Shown piece after piece: positions 21,987-31,523 of a DNA stretch of 64,000 nt (positions are counted from its first letter, which is position 1; each line of letters begins with the position of its first letter). This stretch comes from Mastigamoeba balamuthi. Lineage: Eukaryota > Evosea > Mastigamoebida > Mastigamoebidae. Made by a program: the position numbers and the translations under genes. The stretch covers positions 543,977 through 607,976 of the forward strand of contig CACRSC010001917.1 in NCBI GenBank assembly GCA_902651635.1, in the 5' to 3' direction. The notes under the pieces were generated by a model that worked only from the letters and a program-made list of their open reading frames with translations, had not been told where the DNA came from and ran no database searches.

Positions 21987-24814
21987 TTACAGGCGTATTG
22001 TCTTGCGGAGCGTGCTGCTCCCCTTGGGAAAATCCGCGTCTGGCGGGGGTCGAGCCATCATCGCCTTCGTCGGGTCACTGCTCGACCTGTCCCTCCCCCT
22101 TGGATCGCTCGTTAAGGGGACAAAGAGGCCGATTGTGGGAAGGGCTGGTGGTGTAGCGTACGCTGTTGCAGAGAACCGAGACACAGGGCCCGGCGTCGAC
22201 GACCTCCTCGCCGAGGACGAGGACGAAGTGGACGATGGCGAGGCCGACCTGCGGTGCATCGCGCCCCCGCTGAGGCTCCTGGTGACGAGGCCCCGCGACG
22301 AGGGCGACGACGCCAGCAGCGACTTGTCGTCGCCCAGGAACATTACGGGCAGGTTCTCCGCGGACCTCAGCACGACGTGCTCGTCCTCCTCGTCTGACAG
22401 CGCCGCCTGCACCTGCGCCATCATCGCGCGGGCCTCCGCGATGCTCTCGTACTCCTGCGTGGTCCTGTCGGGCATGTCGAGGGCCAGAGAGCGGATGACC
22501 TCGCCCCTCTCCCGGTGGCGGATGCGCGGGACGCCCTGCCCGTGCGTCGTGATCTCGAGCTGCAGGTCCTCGGGCGTCAGCGGGCGCATGTGCCAGCTGC
22601 GCTTCTCCTCGTCGAAGACGGCGCGGCGCCGCGACTTGGCGACCTCCTCGGCGGGGATGAAGCTGCGCATGACGAGGTTGCGCAGGCGGATCTCGCGGCG
22701 CAAGCTGCGCACGTGGTCGAGCAGGCCCTCGCGCTCGCGCTGGAAGTCGTCCTGTATGTCGACCATCTCCTGCTTGCCCCTGCGGTAGATCTCGAAGAGC
22801 TCCTTGAGCTTCCGCGAGACCACGTCGCGCTGCTTCTGCACGTCGCCGACCTTGAGCTCGAGCTCCAGCTTGCGGCTGCGCTCCTCCTCGCGCTGCTGCT
22901 CGAGGCGCTGGCGCTCGGCGCGCTCCTGCTCCATGCGCATGTGCTGCTGCACGAGCATCGCCTTCTGGCGCTGGTTCTCGTCGATCAGCGTCTTGGGGCC
23001 CCCGACGAGCTTCTCCTCCATCGCCTTGAGCTGCAGCTCCAGCTGGCTGCGCTCGCGGCGCTCCCGCTTGGCCTTCTCGGCCACCTCGTGCATCTGGCCC
23101 TGTATGCGTATCGCCTCCTCCTCGGCGAAGCCCTTGTCCTTGAGGATCTTGGCGATCTCCTCCTCCTTCTCCTTCTTGAGCTGCTCCATGAGCTCCTCCG
23201 GGACCCCGGCCACCTGCTCGCCGCCCGCGGACGAGGCGCCCAGCGGCGCCGGCGACCCCGAGGCCCCCAGGCCCTTGCGGGCTGCGACCATGTCGCGCAG
23301 GCGCTTGATCTCGGCCTCGTACTCGCGCAGCAGCGCGTCCTTGGGGTCCTCGTTGATCTTGGGCGTGTTCTTGATGCGCTTGGCGCGGTCCGCGTAGCGC
23401 AGCGTGCCCACGCTCTCGTTGTAGTTGAACGACGCCGGCGAGAAGTTGGCGATCATCACCGTCTTGCACGACCCGCCCAGCGAGTTTTGCAGCAGGCGCG
23501 TCAGCTTCGAGTCGCGGTACGGTATGTGCTTGGTGTTGCCCTCGACCAGCGCGCTGATGACGCCGCCCAGGGCCATCAGGCTCAGGTTGATGTTGATGCC
23601 CTCCTCCTTGCGCGTGCCCTCTGCGTTGGTCTTGCCCAGCCGCTCAGAGCCCGCCAGGTCCACGAGGTTCAGCTTGCCGCGCCGGATGTGGTCCTTGCCG
23701 TCCATGCCAGCCTTGCGCATCTCCACGCACACGGTGAAGATCGAGTGGCTGCGGGAGCTCACGAGGTTCATGTCCGTCCGGCCGATGGCCCGATTCTTCT
23801 GGCCCACAGTCAGGATTTTCTCCAGCTCCTGACGTGGGCGGCCGGAATCAGAAAGATACGACCGGGGGGTGATTCTGGAATCTTGCCTGGACGCTCTTGG
23901 CTGCGACGCAGCTGAGGCCCTTGACGTAGACCTCGTCCTCGCCGTTGGGCAGGCGCTTGTCGTGCAGCTCCAGCTTGATCTTGGGGTTGGCCGAGAGCAG
24001 GTCGCGCACCTCCTCGTTGTAGATCTCGAGATACGAGGCCGTCACCAGATATGTCTGGCCGGGGGATCTATTAGGCAAGATCGCAGACCGGTGCGCACCG
24101 TCTCCTTGTCCTCGCTGATCTTGTAGAAGATGTGCTCGAAGGAATTGGGCATGACGCCCTGCAGCTCCGGGGTTCTCTTCCCCTCCATCGTCCACTGGCG
24201 TGGCACGTTGCGTGAATCTGCGGTGAATCTGGATTCATGGGGGAGGTATCTGCCCACCGTCTTGCCGGATCCCGTCTGTCCATAGGCGAACTGCACCGGT
24301 CAGGGGTCAGTAAGCAAAGGCGAGCGCAGTCTGCGCTGACCACTGTGCCGTTGTAGCCCTCGAGGATGCTCTCGACGATGGGCGCCACGCACTCCTCGTA
24401 GACGTTGATCTGCTGGCAGCTGTGGCGGTTCCGTGCGGTCGCCACACAGGCGCAGGGAGTCAGAGATACCCTGCCCCCGTTTCCGAAAGACATGCGGGGG
24501 AGGTAAGACGCACTTCCAGTCGTAGACCTTGTCAAACATGAACGTCTTGGTGTCGTTCCCCTCCCCTATGTGCACCTTGCCGCTGTCCTTCTCCATCACG
24601 ACGACGCTGTGCCGCCGCCAGCGTTGGTCACGCCATCGCGGACACCGCAGATATCACCCCCGGAGATATCGGAGAACGGGAGAGGGGGGGCGGTGACAGA
24701 GAGGGGCTGCACGGACCATTTGTCCTTCATTTCGATCTCCTTGGAGTTGAGTGGACGGCACCGCACGACGACCTTGACGCACTCGCCGCCCGGGGCGGCG
24801 GCGCCCTTGCCCAT
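21987..24814 (-). CDS. Kinesin-2 family motor (KIF3/OSM-3-like)
   Basis: An N-terminal kinesin motor begins at the ATG at 24814 ([15 protein letters not shown]). The P-loop [11 protein letters not shown] is followed, after a 66-base intron, by WTMEG. Switch I (SSRSHSIF) and switch II ([10 protein letters not shown]) are present. The neck carries [20 protein letters not shown], which is diagnostic for the kinesin-2 (heterotrimeric/OSM-3) group that powers anterograde intraflagellar transport. A long Arg/Glu-rich coiled coil (about 23200-22650) and a basic Ser-rich tail follow, with the stop at 21987. Introns fall near 24690, 24510, 24390-24300, 24270-24205, 24110-24060 and 23870-23800. A kinesin-2 implies that the organism has, or recently had, a cilium. 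Confidence 0.92.
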
Positions 24815-25234
24815 GTTCTTGCGGCTGGACGACCGATGGCCCGCGGGGTCTTTTTTTAGCTGACAAGAATCTCCGCCAAGACGAATCTGTGTCTTCCCGC
24901 TGTCGCCTGCCTCAGGAGCAGCAAACACCGAGGAGTGCGCGTTGTCGATACCCCCACTTGTAGTTCGCGGAGTGCTCTGTTGTCTTCTGGCTTCTGAAAT
25001 TGCGGGTCAAAAGGGAGATCTCGATTGTGTTCCTTTTTCTTCGGCGAAATGGTTCATCTCTGTTCACTCATATCCGCCGCACAGCGCAAGCAGCAGCCCG
25101 TGAGGCCTTCATCGTTCGGCTCTGAGTCGAGGTCGCCGAGCGTCGTGACGTAGACGTATCAGTGCACCTAAAAAGCAGCTGATTGAGTCGACATTCGGAG
25201 AGGTACTGTTACTGCTAGCAATGTGTCTCTGATC
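24815..25234. other. Intergenic, no gene seen
   Basis: Upstream of the kinesin start. No convincing frame is seen on either strand. Confidence 0.4.
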
Positions 25235-25478
25235 GGTGGTTTCAGTGGGGCACGGGCGATCCCACGAACCAGGCCAGTGTCAACCACGTACTCCTCGCCC
25301 GAGTGTATCTCTCGCCGGTGGTTTCAGTGGGGCACGGGCGATCCCAAGAACCAGGCCAGTGTCAACCACGTACTCCGCCCCGGATGAATCTCTTGCCGGT
25401 AGTTTGCGATGGAGCACGGGCGATTTCAAGAACCAGGCCAGTGTCAACCACCCCGACCGCGCACGAGTGTTGCACCCT
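25235..25478. repeat. Tandem repeat, 81-82 bp period, three copies
   Basis: Copies start at 25235, 25317 and 25398. Each contains GCACGGGCGAT and AACCAGGCCAGTGTCAACCA. The third copy is the most diverged and runs into the C-terminal codons of the START-like frame. The period is not a multiple of three, so the array as a whole is unlikely to be coding. Confidence 0.9.
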
Positions 25479-26036
25479 CCCCAAATTGACTCAAGTGCGT
25501 GCGCTTGCCACGCACCGGGATTGCGATCTTGATGAGGTCGAGTATCGCGTTCTTCGTGTCCTTGGTCAGCAGCCCGCCGATTCCCGCTTGCGTCATTATC
25601 GAGATCCACAGCTGCTTCGGAACCTTTGACGGGAGCGGGTCGTTGATGACGAACAGCCACGTCATCATGGGGTCGCCTCCGCCGGCGGGCTCAATGACGC
25701 TGAGGCTGCACACTCCTCCTTGTCGCTGCCTGTTCCGCTTCACCCCCCACAACGACTTTGCGGATCCGGTGCTGCGGACTCCAGCTCACTGTCAGCAATC
25801 CGCGAGTATCATCCGCACACCCCACAATCATCGGCTTTTTCCACGGGAGCATGCAGAATGAGAATGTGATAGGCATGCTTCTTCGTAAGCACCAGCTCTC
25901 GGATCTCGTGCAGTGTGTAGACGCCCTTGTTGAAGCGGACGAAGTTGTCGGCAAAGGCCCCGTGCTCGTCTTGGGAACAGTCCTGTTCGCCCGGGGACCC
26001 AAACATCTGCACGGGGCTAGAGGAGCATTTGTGCAT
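25444..26036 (-). pseudogene. START-like lipid-binding domain, broken frames
   Basis: Three successive minus-strand frames together read like the second half of a START domain: DNFVRFNKGVYTLHEIRELV, then the DDTRGLLTVSWSPQHRIRKV segment, then GVCSLSVIEPAGGGDPMMTW with FVINDPLPSKVPKQLWISIM (the START pattern 'W.i.P.g....T...y....Dp.g.iP.wl'). START domains bind sterols, phospholipids or ceramide. No GT-AG intron explains the frame changes, and one falls beside a G6 run near 25748-25753, so either the gene is decaying or the assembly has indels. The N-terminal half of the domain was not found with confidence. Confidence 0.4.
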
Positions 26037-26552
26037 TGGAGGATGCTGTCAGAAGAGAGCCTACCTATGGCTAACCACTGTGCAGGGTGTGGCCAGCTGA
26101 TGGGACTCGGTCTGCACTTGGTCTGCTGGTCTGCGGTGTCCGAGTGTGGCCAAATTGAGAGACAGCACACTGCGGGGTGGCTTAAATAATGCAACGCCCT
26201 CTACGAATCGCAGCAGCCCTCGGTCTGGCACGTCACATGATGACGCCACGAATGGTTTTGCAAATATCTGCCCGCATGTCGAGTCCGGGAGGATTCAAGA
26301 GTCGGCATTGAGAAGGGCTACAACGGGCTCGGCACTGAAGCCATAACAAAAGTTCATTGTCCTCAACATTCAATTCAGACTGAGAAAGCATGACGCACGG
26401 AGCGGACAGCCCGGAAATGGCGTGGCGTGGCGTGGTGTGTTGGATGGAGGGGTTGGGAGGGGCTGTTGCCTGGCAGTGGTGGGAGCAATCCTCGGAGCGG
26501 GTTAATGACACACAAACAGAGGGGATGGAAGTATGAGTTGCTGGCCGCTCGA

Positions 26553-28628
26553 TCACCAACAAAACTTGCCGATCCTCTCAACGAGGTCGACGTAGGGCCC
26601 GCAGCCGTTGTCGTCGAGGTGCAGCTCTCTCGAGACGACGAGGCCCGCGTTGGGGGGCAGCAGCACCTCGCACTCGGCCTGCACGGCGCTGAACGAGCTG
26701 ATTACCTTGCCGGTGCTGATGTGCACGCGGAAGATCATCCCGTCCTCGCCCGCGAACGCCTTGGCGACGACCTCGCTGATGGTGGCCGACGAGTACGACG
26801 ACCAGTAGATCTCGCGGCCCATCGAGTACTCGGAGCGCACGATGTCGACGGCGCTGTTCCCGCGGTAGACGACGCCCTTGTAGTCCGGAAGCTTGCGCAG
26901 GGCGCTGTTGAAGTAGTACAGGTACCCCTGCAGCGCGCGCATCTCGGCAGAGTTGCGCAGGCGCAGGACCTCGTTGAGCTGGAAGTAGAAGTTGCCGTCG
27001 CTGCTGGGCTTCCCGAGCAGCCCCGTGTCGTACGTGTATAGCACGACGGCCAGGACCTCGTCGTTGGTGAGTCCGTGCCTCCTGATTAGCTCCGCGGCCT
27101 CCCCGGTCTCACAGACGCTCTTGCACACCGTCTCGCACGCGGCGACGATCTCGGTGAGCAGCGGGACGCGCTGCGCCAGCACGGGCGCCGCGGCAAGAAC
27201 GACCTCCTTGCACGAGCCCTCGGGCACGAACCCGTGCGGCGGCGTCTCGATGGTCCCGGCGAAGGCCAGCTGCTCCTTGCACATGATGCTGAACCTGCGC
27301 GTCTTGCTCGACATGTCCGGGGTGCCCGGCGGCGGGCGGACCGGGGCCTTGCGCACGGGCCCCGGCGAGAGCGACGGCGACGACGCCATGAAGCGCTGGA
27401 GCGAGGCCACGCGCTTGACGCCCTGGAGCGGGCTCATGCAGGGGTTCGTGTACGTGTACGCGGGGCCCTCGTCAAACTTGATGTCCTCGGGCGCGTAGAC
27501 GTACGTGCGGAACAGGGCTGCGAGCATGTCCACGTCGTCGTCGACGCGCACGCACTCGTACGCCTTGGCCAGCGAGGCGTGGATGGACCCGATCACCTCG
27601 GGCAGCTCCGCGATGCGCAGCGACAGCTGCCCGATGGACTGGCGGCACAGCAGAACGCGGCTCTGCTCGAACTCCTGGAAGTCGCGCAGGAGGCGCGGCG
27701 CCTCGCACTCGTAGATCTTCCTCAGCAGCGAGTTGGCGCTGGCCAGCCTGTCGCGGTAGCGCGTCTCCGCGACCTGGAGCTTCTCGTGCGCCTGGCGTGC
27801 CTTCTGCTGGTACACACGCAGGCTGCTCAGCTTCTGCCTCTCCTCGACCTGCGGACCGGGCGAGGTCAGATCGCGGGGCAGTGCAACGAAGGGCGGGTTC
27901 TGCGAGGACCTGGGCGAGCTGCCTGCGGGCGTCGTGGGACTCGCGGAGGCGCTTGTGGTACGAGTCCTTGGCTTTGTTGAGCGACGCGTACTCGGAGGCC
28001 CAGTTGTCCGTCAGAGCGCGCGTCTCGCTCAGCATCTTCTGGCGAGTGCGCGTGCGGTCCTTGACGTAGGCCTCGGCGTCCTTGGCGAGGTCCAGCATCT
28101 GCTGGACCATCGGCTTCTGCTTCGTCACGAGGAGCTCGAGCCCGCCCGCCAAAGTATCCGCGGCGTCCTGACGTTTTTTCAATATTTAAATTGCGAGTTT
28201 AGTACTTCGGAATTGCCTCGGATCCCACCGGGCCGGCGGAGGAGGGAGGGAGGGACGATGGGAAGGGGAGGTGGGATCGCGGGGTGGGATCATGCGGCTG
28301 GGATCGGGATCGGGGATATTATCGAGAACTGGAGGGGGTCTTGCCTTGACGGAGCCGTCGAAGAGTGACGTTTTCAGCCCGAACTTGGCGACGGCGCTCT
28401 CCGCCTTCGCCAGCCCCGCTCCCAGCGCCTCCCTGTTGCGCACGAGGCGTAAGGGAAGGGCCATCAGTGGGGGGCGGGCCCACGGGGGCAGGCTCGGGGA
28501 GGGGGGGCGCACGAGACCGTCCGGAGAAGCGTGGCGAGGGCATCGACAGAGTCGAGCGCTGTCGAGGACTTCTTCTCGAGGGCCGCGAAGCCGTCGAACA
28601 GCTGGCTCTCGAACGCGCTGTGTGTCAT
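26553..28628 (-). CDS. F-BAR domain fused to arginine-type ADP-ribosyltransferase
   Basis: The ATG at 28628 opens FESQLFDGFAALEKKSSTAL, an FCH/F-BAR start. Exon 2 (REALGAGLAKAESAVAKFG) ends at a GC donor (AAG|GCAAGA). Exon 3 (DAADTLAGGLELLVTKQKPM...) and exon 4 complete the helical F-BAR arm. F-BAR domains bend membranes and bind phosphoinositides. After a Pro/Ser linker the last 240 residues form a mono-ADP-ribosyltransferase domain of the R-S-E class. The R is in VVYRGNS (codon near 26864), the S motif is YWSSYSSAT, and the E-x-E is in AECEVLLPP (second Glu near 26669), followed by GLVVSRELH. All three catalytic elements are intact, which predicts NAD-dependent modification of Arg. The same long exon spans the end of the F-BAR and the whole ART domain, so the fusion is not a gene-prediction artefact. 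Confidence 0.88.
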
Positions 28629-29155
28629 CGGCGTGTGCTTCTGTGCGTGCGTCCTATGCGGGGGGGTGGGTGTGCGGGCGGGGTCTTTGGGCGTGCGTGG
28701 CACAGGCGGCAGAGTATCAACGCTCAGTCGGTTGCGAGGGCGGAATGACCAATAAAAAATGCGCGCGAGAGAATCTTCTGTCACCGCCGCTGACACTTTT
28801 TGAAATTGACATTGCCTGATTGGGTGCTGGTGGACACACCAGCATATGCCGCCCCGCGCGGGACAGTGGCACACGTGGGGGTGGGTGGCCGGAAGGAACA
28901 AAGACGGCCAGCTGGGTTCAGGTGGAGGCCAAAAGGAATTGATCCGGAGAGACCCGCTTCTATTCAGTTGAGGCCCCTGTCCCGATGGTCCATGTTAAAT
29001 CGAGAAGGCCGCTGACCAGGTAGGTGGTCCCCGCCCGTGCGACAGGCACCGTTCCGGTCTCTCTCGGCGCTTCGATTCAGATACCGAGATCTTGAAGATA
29101 TTTGTCCACGTCATCTGGTATCTCCTGGGCTGTTGACCCGTCTCTCCTGCCCTGC
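28629..29155. other. Intergenic, no gene seen
   Basis: A divergent interval between the F-BAR/ART and RAB5IF starts. It presumably carries both promoters. No motif or reading frame stands out. Confidence 0.4.
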
Positions 29156-29762
29156 ATGAAGAACACGACCGCCGCCGCTCCTCGCCGGACCCTTGGCCAG
29201 GCCATCGCGCGCGCCTTCAACCGCGACATCCGCCACTCCAGCGCACGCCGCCCTCCTTCCGCCCGTGGTCCCCCGCGTCTGCTCTGGTCTCACTGAGAGC
29301 CCACGCGGTGTGCCCCCCAACAGGCGGAGATCCTCGCGGCGGCCCACTGGATCAAGCAGGTCTTCGCGCTCGTCTGCGCGCTGGCGTTCGCGGCCCTCGG
29401 TGTCACTGGCTGGCTCGGCGTCATCGGGTCCGTGTGTCTCGGTCACCTCTGTCTTGGGGGGGTGATGGTGGGTGTGGTTTTTGGACTGCTTGGCTCAGTC
29501 GTGCGCTTGCCCCCAATCCCCCCGTGTTCAGGTTCCTGGGGTTCTCGGCCATGGTGGTGTGCATGTACGCGTGGTCGTACCTCGGGGACGAGACCCTCGA
29601 GTTCAACGAGCTCTTCGGCGAGGGCCTGCCGTCCGCACTGGGCATTTTCCTGGTACCTGATCTCCCTGTTTCTGCTCTGTCCCCCCCCAGCTCACAGTGG
29701 CTCTGGTCTTCCCCCAGGGCGTTTGGATCCTGGCGTACACGTTCGCACACCACATGCACTGA
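29156..29762 (+). CDS. RAB5IF: RAB5IF (C20orf24, OPTI) small ER membrane protein
   Basis: RAB5IF is an obligate partner of the TMCO1 insertase in the ER multipass translocon. The exons read MKNTTAAAP...LGQAIARAF, AEILAAAHWIKQVFALVCAL, FLGFSAMVVCMYAWSYLG, DETLEFNELFGEGLPSALGI and, after an intron at 29653-29717, GVWILAYTFAHHMH. They align with human RAB5IF (IYWFRQIIAVVLG, GFLGIAGF, WELTKEGFMTSFALFMVIWIIFYTAIHYD). Three hydrophobic spans are kept, and the length is normal. For the first intron the frame works only with a GC donor (AGC|GCACGC near 29243); no GT there gives the right phase. Confidence 0.8.
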
Positions 29763-29943
29763 GGTGGGGTTGTGCAGTTGTCAAACTCAACCAAATGCGC
29801 TTCCCAAGAAAGCCCTTGGCTTGCTGCCGTGGTGTGGTAGTGACTCGACTGGTTGATCCAAAATCTTTGTGGTGGCGTGGCGTGTTTGGTGCTTTGGACA
29901 GTCGTCAATGACCCCCCGAGTCCCAGGCCGCGTGCGTCCAGTG

Positions 29944-31026
29944 TCAGAGCTTGGACTTGTGGGCCGGGCAGCTGGGGTTGATGAATATGTGCTGCACGCG
30001 CCCGTCTAATGACTGCGGCACGACGGGCTTGGCGACCGGGGCCGGCTGCGCCAGAGCGTCCGCTGCGCGAGGTAACGAGAGAGATATTACGGGTGAGCCA
30101 CACGAATCAATTGATAAGTGGGCGGGAAATGAGGAGGTGACACCCCACGTACCAATGGTGCGCATGAGGGCGGGGAGCTTCATCTGGCGGTACTCGTCGA
30201 GGTCGATCCATCTGATCTCGGCGATCTCGCTCTCCTCGCGGCGCAGCGGGGCGTCCTGGTCGAGGGCCCGCAGCTTGCAGACGAAGTAGACGTCGCCGGC
30301 GCCCATGCGCGCGACGGGCAGCTGGCGGACGCCGATGATGCCCTCGAACTCGGTCTCGAGACCCGTCTCCTCCCTCACCTCGCGCACGGCCGCCGTGCCG
30401 ATGTCCTCGCCGGGCGCCGCGAGGCCGCCGGGCAGCTTCCACAGCCACGAGTACGCGTAGCGCTCGCGCACAAGGAGCAGCTCGCCCTTGTCGTTGACCA
30501 CCGCCCCGCCGACGCCGACAAAGTGCGTGGCGTAGCTGTTGACCCCCCCGCAGAGAGGTCCCCGCACAGTCACGGGCGTCAGGATATTCCCCGGGATAAA
30601 TATCTCCCTGGGAGGGCAGGCAGGTGCGTGTCAGTGACTCACCCGGGACGCTTGTCGGGCTCGTTTTGGAGCCACGCGCTCAGGACGAGCGACGTGCCCT
30701 GGACGTGGTGATACTCAAAGCCCGCCGACACGGCGATGGGCACGTGCGACGCCAGCTGCGCGGGGAGCTCGAGCCAGACGGCCCTGCGGCCCTGGGCCCG
30801 CCACTCGGCCATCGAGGCGGTGATCGCCGCAGTGAACGCCTCGCTATTCGAGTGCGGGAGAGAGGGGAGCGGGGCGGGTAAGAGATGCGCTTGTGTGGAA
30901 CAGGAAACACAGGAGGTGCGGGGGCACGGACGGGGCCTGCGGCAGGCACGCCACGTCGATGGTGATGCCGTTGTAGGGGTCGCTCGTGCCCGTGAGCAGG
31001 GGCTGCTGCGTCGCGTCTTCGGGCAT
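29944..31026 (-). CDS. Nudix hydrolase, NUDT6 / plant NUDX2-8 type
   Basis: The ATG at 31026 starts DPYNGITIDVACLPQAP. Exon 2 reads AITASMAEWRAQGRRAVWLE and AGFEYHHVQGTSLVLSAWL, the 'pre-Nudix' domain found in NUDT6 and Arabidopsis NUDX2/6/7/8 (ls.W...gkkgvWiklP, GFryHHae...lml..W). Exon 3 has the complete Nudix box, within KLPGGLAAPGEDIGTAAVRE followed by VREETGLE, whose Glu residues coordinate Mg or Mn. Plant members hydrolyse ADP-ribose or NADH. A last exon (ADALAQPAPVAKPVV...) follows the intron GTACGTGG...CTCGCAG. Its tail is Ala/Pro-rich and family-unlike. Exon 1/2 and 2/3 joins keep frame (A|PEAF; PG|REIF). Confidence 0.9.
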
Positions 31027-31212
31027 CTGGGCGGGGCTTTGGGGGGTGCGGGGGGCACAATAAATAGACACTTTGCCTTCTGAACTTTTGGGTGGTGTAG
31101 CAGATCTTTCTCTTCAGGTTTCACAGCCTTTTCTCAAAATAATGGGACTGCAAATGCTGTGCACTGACGACACAAATCCATCTCACGGGGAGCGGGCTCT
31201 GGCAGACGTCAG

Positions 31213-31220
31213 TATATAAA
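31213..31220 (+). promoter_or_regulatory. TATA-box-like element
   Basis: TATATAAA sits next to a CRE-like GACGTCA in otherwise GC-rich DNA, 304 bases before the ATG at 31524. It could drive that gene with a long 5' leader, or a separate unannotated transcript in 31240-31500. Confidence 0.4.
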
Positions 31221-31523
31221 GCACGCCGCGAGCTCCAGAGCGTCACACAGTTCCAGTGTGTGGGAAAATCAATTTGGATGCAGTCCGGATGGATATCCGG
31301 ACGCCCTCGCGATCTCGTTGATGAGCCCGCGGGAGTCGAACTGCGCTAACGCGATGTGGTCGGAGCGAAGAGCATGTTCTCCCTGCGATGACGTCTGGCC
31401 GGGGATTTTTCAAGATCCCGAAGCCTTTTCTCGTGTGTGTGTGTGAACGCGCGCTTTAAAAACCCCACACGCCAACCCCCCGCGGCAGGACTAGCAAAGA
31501 AGCGAGAGACCCGCTGAGAAAGA

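Noticed and set aside
22515-23915. Long plus-strand open frame opposite the kinesin
   Set aside because: A Leu/Ala/Val-rich mirror of the coiled-coil exon with no domain. The kinesin frame explains the sequence.
25235-25478. CRISPR-like array
   Set aside because: The units are adjacent diverged copies of about 82 bp without distinct spacers, in eukaryotic DNA.
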